DNA of 45,347 nucleotides from an uncultured Verrucomicrobiota bacterium (GTDB lineage Bacteria; Verrucomicrobiota; Kiritimatiellia; CAIVKH01). The notes under the pieces are model-generated. The model was not told where the DNA came from and searched no databases. It worked only from the letters and a program-made list of their open reading frames with translations. A program made the position numbers and the translations under genes. Shown here one piece after another: positions 17,296 to 25,080 of this stretch (its first letter is position 1; the number at the start of each line of letters is the position of its first letter). The stretch covers positions 1 through 45,347 of the forward strand of contig CALKUH010000062.1 in the NCBI GenBank assembly GCA_937996795.1, read 5' to 3'.

Positions 17296-17738
17296 AAGTT
17301 TTCCTCCAGCCATTCGGCATCCAGCAGATCCTTTTTGCGTCCGCTCGCGCGCTTGTTCCTGATCATGTCTTCGCGGTTTGGAATTCTTACCTCCAGTCCG
17401 GCCAGCTCAACGCACTGCGCGCGGGCATGGGTTTCGGCAAACGACAATCCATCGACGCCGGTGATGATATCAATGCGTCGCGGAGGGACGCCGATCTGAA
17501 AGATGGTGTCTGGGCGGATCAGATCCTCCACGTCCAGCTTCTCCAGCGGCGCGCCAAAGCGGGCGAGCGCTCGAAGAACGGCCCCCGCATTTTCTCTGGT
17601 GGGCTCCACCCAGAGGTCGATGTCCAGCGTGGCGCGCGGATATCCATGCGCAGCCAACGCGTAGGCCCCCACCAGCAGGAACCTAACACCCTCGGCGGCG
17701 AAGGACTGCAACATGTCTTTGTAATCTTCGTTCAACAT
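17292..17738 (-). CDS. Nucleotidyltransferase-like protein (MNT/DUF6036 type)
   Basis: 148 residues. Contains Leu-Leu-Val-Gly-Ala-Tyr-Ala-Leu-Ala-Ala-His-Gly (about 20-31), Arg-Ala-Thr-Leu-Asp-Ile-Asp-Leu-Trp-Val (about 35-44) with two acidic metal ligands, a third acidic strand at Arg-Ile-Asp-Ile-Ile, and the late Lys-Arg-Ala...Gly-Arg-Lys-Lys-Asp-Leu-Leu-Asp motif typical of this group. Its first 56 bases overlap the end of a small 78-codon frame. Similar nucleotidyltransferases often sit directly after a small basic protein, so the two may act as a pair, perhaps a toxin-antitoxin-like one; this is inference. Confidence 0.8.
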   Translation of the reverse strand: MLNEDYKDMLQSFAAEGVRFLLVGAYALAAHGYPRATLDIDLWVEPTRENAGAVLRALARFGAPLEKLDVEDLIRPDTIFQIGVPPRRIDIITGVDGLSFAETHARAQCVELAGLEVRIPNREDMIRNKRASGRKKDLLDAEWLEENL

Positions 17739-17919
17739 CGAATGTCTTGTTCAACGATGCGACTTCGCGGGTCAAAGGCCACACCAACGCCAGACGTGAC
17801 GCCGGTGTGCCGGCAACCGGCGCCTCCTTTTCCGGCGCTCCCCGAAGAATGCGTGTGATGTGCCGCTTCATGCAGGGATCATAGAGCTTTTCACGCTCAC
17901 CGGCAATGTTTCCGCTCAT
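17683..17919 (-). CDS. Small basic protein paired with the nucleotidyltransferase
   Basis: 78 residues. The ATG at 17919 overlaps the stop of the upstream gene as ATGA and the end overlaps the nucleotidyltransferase start, so the three reading frames form a coupled chain. The C-terminal part (Leu-Val-Trp-Pro-Leu-Thr-Arg-Glu-Val-Ala-Ser-Leu then Glu-Arg-Arg-Leu-Gln-Arg-His-Val) resembles, from memory, small proteins that precede such nucleotidyltransferases elsewhere. It is rich in Arg and has no domain I can name. Confidence 0.6.
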   Translation of the reverse strand: MSGNIAGEREKLYDPCMKRHITRILRGAPEKEAPVAGTPASRLALVWPLTREVASLNKTFDVERRLQRHVAVLRRRGC

Positions 17920-18887
17920 TCCGCCAGCGCCAGTTCCGCGAGCACCGGGAGGTGGTCCGAACCGAAGGCGGGCAGCGTGTGATACGCCGCAAACTGCCAG
18001 TGGCGCGTGGGCAACACGAGGTCGATGGGGATGCGCAGCCACCGCGGCGCGAGCGACGGCCACGTGGGATTTATCACCGCGGGCGGGAACTGCAGCGCCG
18101 CTTCGCGCGCGAGCCGGCGCAAGTTCGGATTCCACGGCGACGCGTTGAAATCGGCCACCACCAGCGCCGGGCCCTCGTGGGCGAGCACCAGGTCGCGCAA
18201 ATCGCCGAACTGGTCATTGCGCCGCGCGGTTCTCCACGCGCCGACCGGCGGCGGCGGATGCGCCGCCAGCAGCAGGACCCGCCGGCCCGCCACCTGCAGC
18301 TCCGCGCGGATGCACGGGGTGACGCCGTTGCGCGACCAGAAGACGTGCGCGCGTTCCAGCGGCAGGCGGCTGAACAGCGCGATCCCGAAATTGTCCTCCT
18401 GCGGTTGCGCGATGACGTGCGGATGCGTCTCGCGAAGCGGAGCCAGCGATTCCATCCACTTCGGCGAGATTTCCTGCAGCACGACCACGTCCGCGCCGGC
18501 CGACCGGATGACCTCCAGCGCCTGCGCGCCGTTGCTGTTCTTCGTCAGCACATTCATCCCGAGCACCCGCACGCGCGGCGCATCCGGCGGCGCCGTCGTC
18601 GCGCGCGAGGCCAACGCCGGCCACACCGCCCACAGGTTCAGCGCCAGCGGCACCGCGAGGAAGCCCGCCATCCGCCAGCGCCGCCGCCACAGCATCCACG
18701 CCGTGGCCGGCGCCAGCACGATCAGGTAGTGCACCGCGAAATGGCTCGCGAGATCCGCGAGCCAGTGGGCGCGCGCAAACAGCGCGGCGACTGTCGCCAG
18801 CGCCGCCAGCACGCCCCAGTCGCGCGCCACGTCCGCCGGCCGCACGCGCCACGTGAAAAATTTGCGCCAGATCGAAGAAGTGTCCAC
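17916..18887 (-). CDS. Membrane-anchored endonuclease/exonuclease/phosphatase family protein
   Basis: About 323 residues if the GTG at 18887 is used. The N-terminal 90 residues contain two or three hydrophobic segments (about 18-35, 40-58 and 65-80), followed by a full endonuclease/exonuclease/phosphatase (DNase I-like) domain: Leu-Gly-Met-Asn-Val-Leu, Val-Leu-Gln-Glu-Ile-Ser, Val-Val-Ala-Asp-Phe-Asn-Ala-Ser and the final Phe-Gly-Ser-Asp-His-Leu-Pro-Val are the conserved catalytic motifs. The domain probably faces the periplasm. The open frame extends far upstream but there it lies antisense-free over the glycosyltransferase in another frame, so the real start is near 18887; an ATG start was not found in the right place. 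Confidence 0.8.
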   Translation of the reverse strand: MDTSSIWRKFFTWRVRPADVARDWGVLAALATVAALFARAHWLADLASHFAVHYLIVLAPATAWMLWRRRWRMAGFLAVPLALNLWAVWPALASRATTAPPDAPRVRVLGMNVLTKNSNGAQALEVIRSAGADVVVLQEISPKWMESLAPLRETHPHVIAQPQEDNFGIALFSRLPLERAHVFWSRNGVTPCIRAELQVAGRRVLLLAAHPPPPVGAWRTARRNDQFGDLRDLVLAHEGPALVVADFNASPWNPNLRRLAREAALQFPPAVINPTWPSLAPRWLRIPIDLVLPTRHWQFAAYHTLPAFGSDHLPVLAELALAE

Positions 18888-18906
18888 AACGCCCCGCGTT
18901 CCCGGA

Positions 18907-19998
18907 TTAGCCGCGTTCGAGCAGCGCGCGGATGTTGCGGTCCATCCCGTCGATGTACGCCTGCGCGCTGAAGCGTTCGGCGTTGCGCCGGATCGCCGCC
19001 TCGTCCCACGCGCGCCCCGCGCAGCGCGACACGGCGGTGAGCAGCGTGTCCTCCGTCTGCTCCGCAAAGAACAAACCCGTTTCGTCCGCCACCAGCGTCT
19101 CCACCGCCCCGCCGCGCGCGAAGGCGACCACCGGCGCGCCGCAGGCCTGCGCCTCCAGCGGCACGATGCCGAAATCCTCCTCGCCGGGAAACACGAGCAG
19201 CCGGCACTGGCGATAGAGTTCGCGAATTTCGCTGTTCGCGCGCCAGCCGAGGAACTCCACCGACGGCCCCGCGATCGCGCGCAGCGCCGCGGTCTCCGTG
19301 CCGATGCCCACAACCTTCAGCGGAAGCCCCGCGCGCGTGTAGGCGCGCACCGCGAGGTCCACGCGCTTGTACGGCACCAGCGCGGACACGATGAGGTCGA
19401 AGTCGCCGCGACGCGCGCCCGGCACGCCGGGCGTGTAGTACGCCGTGTCCACCGGCGGATACACGAGGTCCGCCTCGCGCCCGTAGAAGCGCCGGATGCG
19501 GTCGCACACGTGGCGGCTGATACCGATGAACCGGTCCACCCGGTCGCTCACGCGCCGGTCCCAGTCGCGCAGCGACGCGAGCAGCGGGCGCGCGACGCGC
19601 TGCTTCAGGCTGCGCGCGCCGAAGTATTCGTCGTGGAACGTCCACGCGTAGCGCATCGGCGTGAAGCAATAGCACAGGTGCCTGCCCGGCCGCTTCACGC
19701 GCAACGCCTTCGCGACGCAGTGGCTCGTGCTGATCAGCAGGTCCGCCTCCACCGGCGGGAAACCGCGCACCGCGAGCGGGAACACCGGCAGCCAGTAGCG
19801 ATAGTGGTCCGCGATCCGCGGAACGCGCTGGAGAAACGACGCGCGGATCTCGCGGTTGCGGATCACGTCCGACACCGCGTCCGTCTTGTGCAGCAGCGTG
19901 TGCAGCGGCGCGCGCGGGAACCCCTCGCACAACAACTCGAGGCACTTCTCCCCGCCGCGCATGCCCGTCAGCCAGTCATGCGCCAGCGCGACATTCAT
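18907..19998 (-). CDS. GT4-like glycosyltransferase
   Basis: 363 residues from the ATG at 19998 (the frame stays open for 33 more codons). Begins Val-Ala-Leu-Ala-His-Asp-Trp-Leu-Thr-Gly with the Met-Arg-Gly-Gly-Glu-Lys nucleotide-loop region, and has the C-terminal Glu-Asp-Phe-Gly-Ile-Val-Pro-Leu-Glu-Ala motif (E-x7-E) of retaining GT4 enzymes that transfer sugars from nucleotide donors. It is the last of three consecutive glycosyltransferase genes on the minus strand. The acceptor is unknown; a surface polysaccharide is likely. Confidence 0.9.
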   Translation of the reverse strand: MNVALAHDWLTGMRGGEKCLELLCEGFPRAPLHTLLHKTDAVSDVIRNREIRASFLQRVPRIADHYRYWLPVFPLAVRGFPPVEADLLISTSHCVAKALRVKRPGRHLCYCFTPMRYAWTFHDEYFGARSLKQRVARPLLASLRDWDRRVSDRVDRFIGISRHVCDRIRRFYGREADLVYPPVDTAYYTPGVPGARRGDFDLIVSALVPYKRVDLAVRAYTRAGLPLKVVGIGTETAALRAIAGPSVEFLGWRANSEIRELYRQCRLLVFPGEEDFGIVPLEAQACGAPVVAFARGGAVETLVADETGLFFAEQTEDTLLTAVSRCAGRAWDEAAIRRNAERFSAQAYIDGMDRNIRALLERG

Positions 19999-20035
19999 CG
20001 AGGACCAGTCTGGCGGGAAGTGCAGCATATACCGT

Positions 20036-20113
20036 TCACCGCAGAGACGCGGAGGACGCAGAGGCTCGATACCGTGCGCCTCCCTGACACCCGACACCTG
20101 ACACCCGACACCT
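20036..20113. repeat. Intergenic repeats between two glycosyltransferase genes
   Basis: Contains a tract with CACCGCAGAGACGCGGAGG-like sequence (20039-20064) of a kind widely seen between genes in many bacterial genomes, then a 14-bp unit CCTGACACCCGACA repeated in tandem just over twice (20083-20113). The function is unknown. The tandem may be slippage-prone. Confidence 0.6.
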
Positions 20114-20115
20114 CT

Positions 20116-21243
20116 TCATCCCATCGCCTGCCGGTAGGCCTCGACCGTCAGCCGGGCCGTGCGGTCCCAGTTAAACTCCGCCGCGCGCTGCACGCCGCGC
20201 CGCGACAGGTCCTGCGCGACATCCGCCCGCGTCAGCACCTCGGTCAACGCCTCGACCAGTTGCGGCAGGATGGCCGGGTCCACCTTGCGCGCCGCGTCGC
20301 CCGCCACCTCAGGCAGCGACCCGATGTTGCTGCACACGCACGGCGTTCCGCACGCCATTGCCTCCAGCAGCGTGAGGCCGAACCCCTCGTAGCGCGACGG
20401 CAGGCAGAACACATCCGCCGTCTGGTACTCCCGCACCAGCTGCTCCGGCGTCACGTAGCCCACCCAGTCGATGTGCGCGCCGAGCCCGAGCTGCTCCGCG
20501 CGCCGCGGCGCCTCGGGATACCGCGCGTCCGGCGATCCGACGATGCGCAACCGCGCGTTCACGCCATTCGCGCGCACACCCGCGAGCGCCTCGACCAGGC
20601 GCGGCAGGTTCTTGTACGGGTCGCTGCGCCCGACATACAACATCACCTTGTGCGCGCGATCCGCCGGGCGCGCGCCCGGCTTGTACTCCGCCGTCACGCC
20701 CTCCGGGATGCTCAGCACGCGCGACGCGCGCGCGTCCGGCACGGCGAGTTCGCGGATGATGTCGCGCCGCGTGGACGCGCTCGGCGCGATGATCAGGTCC
20801 GCCCGCGCCGCCACCGCGCGCATCAGCCCTTTGTAGAGCGGGAAGAGTTTCGTCTTCTTCGACTTCGGCGCATGGTCCGGGAACAGCAGCGGGATCAGGT
20901 CGTGGATCGTCACCACGCGCCGCACGCGCCCCGGCTGCATCAGCGGCATCATGTAGTTCGTCGAGTGGTAGACATCGAACCCGCGCCCCGCCAGCCAGCG
21001 CGGCAGCAGCGCCTGGTTGCGCGCGCTGAACAGCCCGTACGGCACACGCTCCGCGCGGAACCGCGGCGACTGGTCGAAGCGCGTCGCCCCGCGCGTCCGG
21101 TCCTGCAACGCGATCCGGTCGAACAGCAGCGTGTACTCGTTCTCGCGATCCTGGCGCACCAGCCCGCGGATCAGCTCCTGGGTATAGAGGCCGATCCCCG
21201 ACAATTCGGGAAAAATCCAGCGGGCATCAATGCAGATTTTCAT
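20116..21243 (-). CDS. GT4-like glycosyltransferase
   Basis: 375 residues. Starts Met-Lys-Ile-Cys-Ile-Asp-Ala-Arg-Trp with Ser-Gly-Ile-Gly-Leu-Tyr-Thr; the middle has His-Asp-Leu-Ile-Pro-Leu; the C-terminal domain has Tyr-Val-Gly-Arg-Ser-Asp-Pro-Tyr-Lys-Asn-Leu and Tyr-Glu-Gly-Phe-Gly-Leu-Thr-Leu-Leu-Glu-Ala-Met-Ala-Cys-Gly. This is a complete GT4 mannosyl/rhamnosyltransferase-like enzyme. Related in layout to the gene at 21362, probably working on the same glycan. Confidence 0.92.
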   Translation of the reverse strand: MKICIDARWIFPELSGIGLYTQELIRGLVRQDRENEYTLLFDRIALQDRTRGATRFDQSPRFRAERVPYGLFSARNQALLPRWLAGRGFDVYHSTNYMMPLMQPGRVRRVVTIHDLIPLLFPDHAPKSKKTKLFPLYKGLMRAVAARADLIIAPSASTRRDIIRELAVPDARASRVLSIPEGVTAEYKPGARPADRAHKVMLYVGRSDPYKNLPRLVEALAGVRANGVNARLRIVGSPDARYPEAPRRAEQLGLGAHIDWVGYVTPEQLVREYQTADVFCLPSRYEGFGLTLLEAMACGTPCVCSNIGSLPEVAGDAARKVDPAILPQLVEALTEVLTRADVAQDLSRRGVQRAAEFNWDRTARLTVEAYRQAMG

Positions 21244-21256
21244 TCGGGGTTCTTGT

Positions 21257-21283
21257 GCAGCGTCTGTAATTTACAGACGTTGC
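21257..21283. promoter_or_regulatory. 27-bp near-perfect palindrome upstream of a glycosyltransferase
   Basis: GCAGCGTCTGTAA, one central T, then TTACAGACGTTGC: 13-bp arms with one mismatch. The half ACAGACGTTGCA recurs at 21338-21349. It sits 14 bp upstream of the ATG at 21243 and downstream of the preceding gene, so it could be an operator or a transcript hairpin. Confidence 0.45.
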
Positions 21284-21361
21284 AAACGGTTACGAACAGT
21301 TTTTTCCTCCGGAGGCGGATCCGCCTTCGGCGGAACAGACGTTGCACATCCGGCGGGCGCG

Positions 21362-22480
21362 TCACCGCGCGCAGGCCTTTTCGTATACGGCCCAGGTGCG
21401 GCGGGCGGTTTCCTTCCAGGTGAAGCGGGCGGCGTGGCTCGCGCCGCGCTGGCGCAGCGCATCGAGCGCGGCGGGCGCGCGGAGCAGCGCGCCGATCTCG
21501 TGCGCCCAGCGGTCCGCATCGAGCTCCGGGATGACCAGCGCGCCGTCGCCGCAGATTTCGGCGAGCGAGCCGCCGATGGAGACGACCGCCGGCGTGCCGC
21601 AGGCCATGGCCTCCAGCGGCGGGAAGCCAAAGCCCTCATAGAGCGAGGCGAGGACGAACAGGTCCGCGCCGCCGTACAGCGCGGGCAGGTCGGCCTCGGG
21701 CAGGTCTTCGACAACCTTGATGCGGTCGCGGCGCGGCGAGCGCGCGATGCGGTCGAGGATGGGCTGGAAGGTCCAGCCGCGGCGGCCCGCGATGACGAGG
21801 TCGCCGTCGAAGTCGGGCATCCGCTCGAAGGCGTCCACGAGGAACGGGAAATTTTTGCGCGGCTCAAGGGTGCCGACGGAGAGCAGGTAGGGGCGGTCGA
21901 GGCCGTGGCGCTTTCGCAGCGCGCGAACGGCTTCGGCGGGGGGATGCGCGCAGGCGGGGTCGAGGCCGGACGGGATGGCGTGCACCTTATCCATCGGCAC
22001 GCCAAGCAGCTCGTGCACCTCGCGCGCGGTGAACGCGGACACGGTGATGATCGCGGTCGCGCGCTCGACGGTCTGGCGGATCTGCGACGTGAGGTAGGCG
22101 AGGTTCTTCCGCTCGATCGTTTCGGGGTAGCGCATGAACGCCATGTCGTGGATCGTGACGACCGACGCGCCGCGCGGCAGGGGCGGGCGGATGAAGTTGG
22201 GGAAGTGATAGACATCGGCCTCGCCGGCGAACCAGTTGTACGGCGGCCAGCCGATGGTTTTCCACGCCTTCTGCACGAAGCGGCCCGGCACCCAGCGGCA
22301 CGCGCGTTCGGCGGCGCCCTCAACGGCAAAGCCGGTGCCGCGCCGCTGGAAGTCGAAGTGGAAGAGCGCGAGGTCGCGGTCGCCGCGCAGCGGGCCGAGA
22401 TGCTCGACGAGCATCTTGGTGTAGCGGCCGACACCGGCCCGCGAGCCCACCGCCGATTGGATGTCCACACAAACGCGCAC
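21362..22480 (-). CDS. GT4-like glycosyltransferase
   Basis: 372 residues from a GTG at 22480, chosen because GGAGG lies four bases upstream; the frame is open for seven further codons. Val-Cys-Val-Asp-Ile-Gln-Ser-Ala-Val-Gly-Ser-Arg-Ala-Gly-Val-Gly-Arg-Tyr opens the N-terminal Rossmann fold, His-Asp-Met-Ala-Phe-Met marks the central turn, and Tyr-Glu-Gly-Phe-Gly-Phe-Pro-Pro-Leu-Glu-Ala-Met-Ala-Cys-Gly the donor site. First gene of the three-glycosyltransferase run. Confidence 0.9.
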   Translation of the reverse strand: MRVCVDIQSAVGSRAGVGRYTKMLVEHLGPLRGDRDLALFHFDFQRRGTGFAVEGAAERACRWVPGRFVQKAWKTIGWPPYNWFAGEADVYHFPNFIRPPLPRGASVVTIHDMAFMRYPETIERKNLAYLTSQIRQTVERATAIITVSAFTAREVHELLGVPMDKVHAIPSGLDPACAHPPAEAVRALRKRHGLDRPYLLSVGTLEPRKNFPFLVDAFERMPDFDGDLVIAGRRGWTFQPILDRIARSPRRDRIKVVEDLPEADLPALYGGADLFVLASLYEGFGFPPLEAMACGTPAVVSIGGSLAEICGDGALVIPELDADRWAHEIGALLRAPAALDALRQRGASHAARFTWKETARRTWAVYEKACAR

Positions 22481-22550
22481 ACGCCCTCCACGTCCCGACA
22501 CGATAGCCGGACGGGGGCGGCGGAACCAAGACGAATGACCGCGTCTACAG

Positions 22551-22586
22551 AAACGCCCGGTGATCGGTGAAGATCACCGGGCGTTT
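22551..22586. terminator. Bidirectional hairpin after DUF4914
   Basis: A perfect 15-bp stem (AAACGCCCGGTGATC paired with GATCACCGGGCGTTT) around a 6-nt loop, between the DUF4914 stop and the glycosyltransferase start. The minus-strand exit has only a short T-run, so it is a moderate terminator for the DUF4914 transcript. Confidence 0.7.
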
Positions 22587-22599
22587 GTTCATCAAACGC

Positions 22600-24492
22600 T
22601 TACCCCTCCTCGTCCAGCATCGGATGGGGAATCAGCGCGGCGTAGTCCTCGACCGAGCCGCCGTTGAGGCAGCAGTCGATGATCTTCTGGCCGAGCGGGT
22701 TCAGGTCCTTGTCGCGGAACTGTTCCAACTGCTGGTGGAAGAAGTTGGTCAGCTGCAGCGCGCCGAGGTCGTAGGCTTCGGGCCCGATTTCCTTCTGGCG
22801 ATCGACCTCGAGGAAGATCGACGGGATGGTCTGGCCTTCGACGACCACGCTGTTGAGCGCGTAGCCGAGCAGCGGGCAGCGGGCCGGCTTGACCTGCTCG
22901 CGGGTGAACCGCGCGCCGCCGCGGCGGGCGAGGTATTCGCGGGCGATCCACTGCGGCATGAAGCCGGTCTTCCACGCGCCGATGTGCTGGTTGGGGCACA
23001 GGATGTATTTCATCTTCGGCGTGTCCACGATCTGCTGCAGCAGCAGGTTCGCCTGGTCCACCATGCGGCCCGTGGCGAACGGCCAGTAGGAGCCGACGCC
23101 CTCGGAGCTCATGCCCTCGGTCGAGACGATGCTCGGGTTCGCATGGCCGCGCGGCGCGACGAGGCGCCACAGCCAGGCCAGCGCGGGCGGCAGCTTGTGG
23201 AAGAGGCCGACGATGCCGTAGCTCGGGTTCTCCTTCGTGCATGGCGGGCAGCGCACGCCGAAGCTGCGGATGTCCACGTTGACCGCGCCGGAATAGACGC
23301 CCGGAACGATCTTGCGCGGGATCACTACGCGGGGATTCGGGCAGGGCTTGCCCGGCTCGTCCTGGATGTGCTCCCAGATCAGCGCGGTGCTGCCGGGATG
23401 CGCATCAATGTTGAGGAACAGCAGCGGCTCCTTCGGGTGGATGGTCAGTTCTTCCAGGTGCGGGTCCACGCCGTAGCGGGTGATGTGGTTCACGCGAACG
23501 AACCAGCCCTGTTCCGCGTCCATCACCGCGAGCCGGCCGTCGTTCTTCGCGAGCGACGGGTGGCACAGCGCCATGTCGTCGGTGACCGGGCGCAGGTCGC
23601 AGTTGCGCGGCAGCACCAGCGTGCGCTTTTCGCCGGTCAGGGTGTTCTTGCCCAGCAGCAGCGAGCCGTCGCGCTCGCGGTGCACCTGCTCGAGCATCTC
23701 GCTCTTGCCGCCGCCGCTCGCGCCCTCGTGCATGATGTTGATCTTGTTTTCGTAGGGCGTGATGACCTGCACGGTCGAGCAGTGCGCGGTGACCCAGTTC
23801 TCCTTTTCGCCGAGGGTCAGCAACACGCCGTAGATGCCCTTCTTCGCGCTCGGGCCGGGATACAGGTTGTAGCTGAACAACTCGTGGATGCGGCTGCGGC
23901 GGTTGTGCACCACCATCTGCTTGCCCTTGAAGTGGGTGTGGCGGAAGGGCGGCGCGACGTAGATGATCGCGCGCGGGTTGAAGTCGGGGCGCAGCTTCTC
24001 GGTCTCGAGGATGCCCTGCAGCAGCGCGAGGCCCAGCGCGAAGAAGCCCGCGTTGGCGGGGCCGACGACGAGCGCGTCCGCGCCGATGTCGGTGCCGCCC
24101 GCGTGGAACGGGAACAGCGCAAGCTCCTGCGTCTTCAGCCACGCAAAGGTCTCCGCGCGGAGCGATTCAAACGTGCTGCCGAATTCCTCGCGGAACCGCG
24201 GCTTGTCGGTCGGCCGCTCGTCGGCGATGACCATGCAGTCCGGGTCGCGGCGCCGCATGTACGGCTCCAGGTAATTCGCCGAGATGCCGTTCTTCACGCG
24301 ACACACCTGCACCTCGACCACGCGCCCCTTGCCCGGCACGTCGTACGCCACCTCGTGGATCCCGTTCACCGCGTCGCGCACGGCCAGCTCGGTCAGCTCC
24401 TGCTGGTTGCGCGCCACCGTGTAGGACGGGCACGCGGCCAGGATTTCCTTCACTTCCGGCGGAACCTCGAAACCCAATTCAACCTTGCTCAT
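22600..24492 (-). CDS. DUF4914 family protein with a P-loop
   Basis: 630 residues, the whole family length. The ATG at 24492 follows a strong AAGGAAGAAGG purine site; 30 more codons of open frame lie upstream but run through the leader hairpin and are rejected. A Walker A-like loop Gly-Ala-Ser-Gly-Gly-Gly-Lys-Ser is at 257-264. From memory such loops, and the His/Arg-rich stretch before it (about 184-203), resemble the kinase-type loop of phosphoenolpyruvate carboxykinase-like enzymes, so a nucleotide-dependent metabolic role is possible but unproven. Two Cys-x-x-Cys-like elements occur (Cys-Pro-Pro-Cys). Expression is likely controlled by the leader at 24493-24687. Confidence 0.85.
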   Translation of the reverse strand: MSKVELGFEVPPEVKEILAACPSYTVARNQQELTELAVRDAVNGIHEVAYDVPGKGRVVEVQVCRVKNGISANYLEPYMRRRDPDCMVIADERPTDKPRFREEFGSTFESLRAETFAWLKTQELALFPFHAGGTDIGADALVVGPANAGFFALGLALLQGILETEKLRPDFNPRAIIYVAPPFRHTHFKGKQMVVHNRRSRIHELFSYNLYPGPSAKKGIYGVLLTLGEKENWVTAHCSTVQVITPYENKINIMHEGASGGGKSEMLEQVHRERDGSLLLGKNTLTGEKRTLVLPRNCDLRPVTDDMALCHPSLAKNDGRLAVMDAEQGWFVRVNHITRYGVDPHLEELTIHPKEPLLFLNIDAHPGSTALIWEHIQDEPGKPCPNPRVVIPRKIVPGVYSGAVNVDIRSFGVRCPPCTKENPSYGIVGLFHKLPPALAWLWRLVAPRGHANPSIVSTEGMSSEGVGSYWPFATGRMVDQANLLLQQIVDTPKMKYILCPNQHIGAWKTGFMPQWIAREYLARRGGARFTREQVKPARCPLLGYALNSVVVEGQTIPSIFLEVDRQKEIGPEAYDLGALQLTNFFHQQLEQFRDKDLNPLGQKIIDCCLNGGSVEDYAALIPHPMLDEEG

Positions 24493-24687
24493 TTCCTTCT
24501 TCCTTTCGATTCGGACAAACAAAAAGGCCGAATCCACTTCCGTGAATCCGGCCTCACCTCCCGCGCGCTCCCTGCGGCTCACCCGGGACTTGAAACATCA
24601 GTTGGCATCGCCTGGCGCTCCCCGCCTCATCAGCAGGTAACTCCCAACGAATGAGGCGAGTGATACAAAACCGCGCGGCCCTGTCAA
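24493..24687 (-). promoter_or_regulatory. Promoter and structured leader of DUF4914 (attenuator or riboswitch candidate)
   Basis: Reading minus: a perfect -35 TTGACA (24687-24682, overlapping the stop of the upstream gene), a 16-bp gap, -10 TATCAC (24665-24660). RNA starting near 24653 would form a stem GUUGG/CCAAC (24648-24644 with 24605-24601) enclosing further helices (a GGCG/CGCC hairpin with a 5-nt loop), then about 45 nt, then a 12-bp terminator hairpin at 24526-24553 with a GGAA loop followed by TTTTTGTTT. The start codon is only 25 nt beyond the T-run, so no second promoter fits between. It resembles a transcriptional attenuator. I could not match it to a known riboswitch. Confidence 0.65.
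24517..24553 (-). terminator. Intrinsic terminator inside the DUF4914 leader
   Basis: Arms GGCCGGATTCAC and GTGGATTCGGCC pair over 12 positions (two G-U) around a GGAA tetraloop, followed on the minus strand by TTTTTGTTT. It lies just before the gene it precedes, not after the upstream operon's stop codon (130 nt away). Confidence 0.8.
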
Positions 24688-25064
24688 CCCGAACCGGCGC
24701 GGAATTCGCGCACGCGGTCGAGGGTGAAGAGGATGATGCGCTCGCCGGTTTTGACGCTGATGTCGGTGTGCAGGGATTTCACCGGAACGCCGGTGATGGT
24801 CGAGATGAGTTCGAAGAGCTGGGGCCGCGCCTTTTCCAGCAGTTCGATACGGCTCTGCTTCACCAGGTCGCGCCCGCGCCCGGTGGTGTCCGCGGTGGCG
24901 AGGTGCTGTTCCGCGCGCGTGATGACGCCCTGCAACCGGACCAGCACGAGGTCGTCGATCAGGTAGGTCCGCGCCTCGGTGGGCCCGCGGCCCATGTACT
25001 CGCGCTCGAATTTAACGAGCGCCTCGGTGATGCGGGCTTCGACTTCTCCGCGTGTTTCAGGCAT
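24684..25064 (-). CDS. DUF2294 family protein
   Basis: 126 residues. The pattern Gly-Arg-Gly-Pro-x-x-Ala-Arg...Asp-Asp-Leu-Val-Leu-Val-Arg-Leu-Gln-Gly-Val-Ile-Thr-Arg-Ala-Glu and the Leu-His-Thr-Asp-Ile-Ser segment match DUF2294, a small cytoplasmic protein of unknown role. Follows the UVR-motif gene by 16 bp on the same strand, so they may share a transcript. Its stop codon overlaps the -35 of the next transcription unit. Confidence 0.8.
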   Translation of the reverse strand: MPETRGEVEARITEALVKFEREYMGRGPTEARTYLIDDLVLVRLQGVITRAEQHLATADTTGRGRDLVKQSRIELLEKARPQLFELISTITGVPVKSLHTDISVKTGERIILFTLDRVREFRAGSG

Positions 25065-25080
25065 CGCGACGAATCCCCGG

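Noticed and set aside
24554..24653. CUGAUGA motif as a hammerhead ribozyme in the DUF4914 leader
   Set aside because: The GAAA core and cleavage-site context are missing after the second stem.
22567..24654. Long plus-strand open frame opposite DUF4914
   Set aside because: Codon-position mirror of a GC-rich gene; no ribosome site and no recognisable motif. Likewise the long frames at 814-2535, 18853-21423, 31652-34276, 35961-37487 and 37767-40274.
24583..24654. Upstream reading of the DUF4914 frame
   Set aside because: Runs through leader structure and terminator; a strong ribosome site stands at 24492.
24493..24660. T-box leader before DUF4914
   Set aside because: No T-box sequence (GGUGGNACCGCG type) and the gene is not a tRNA-linked gene.
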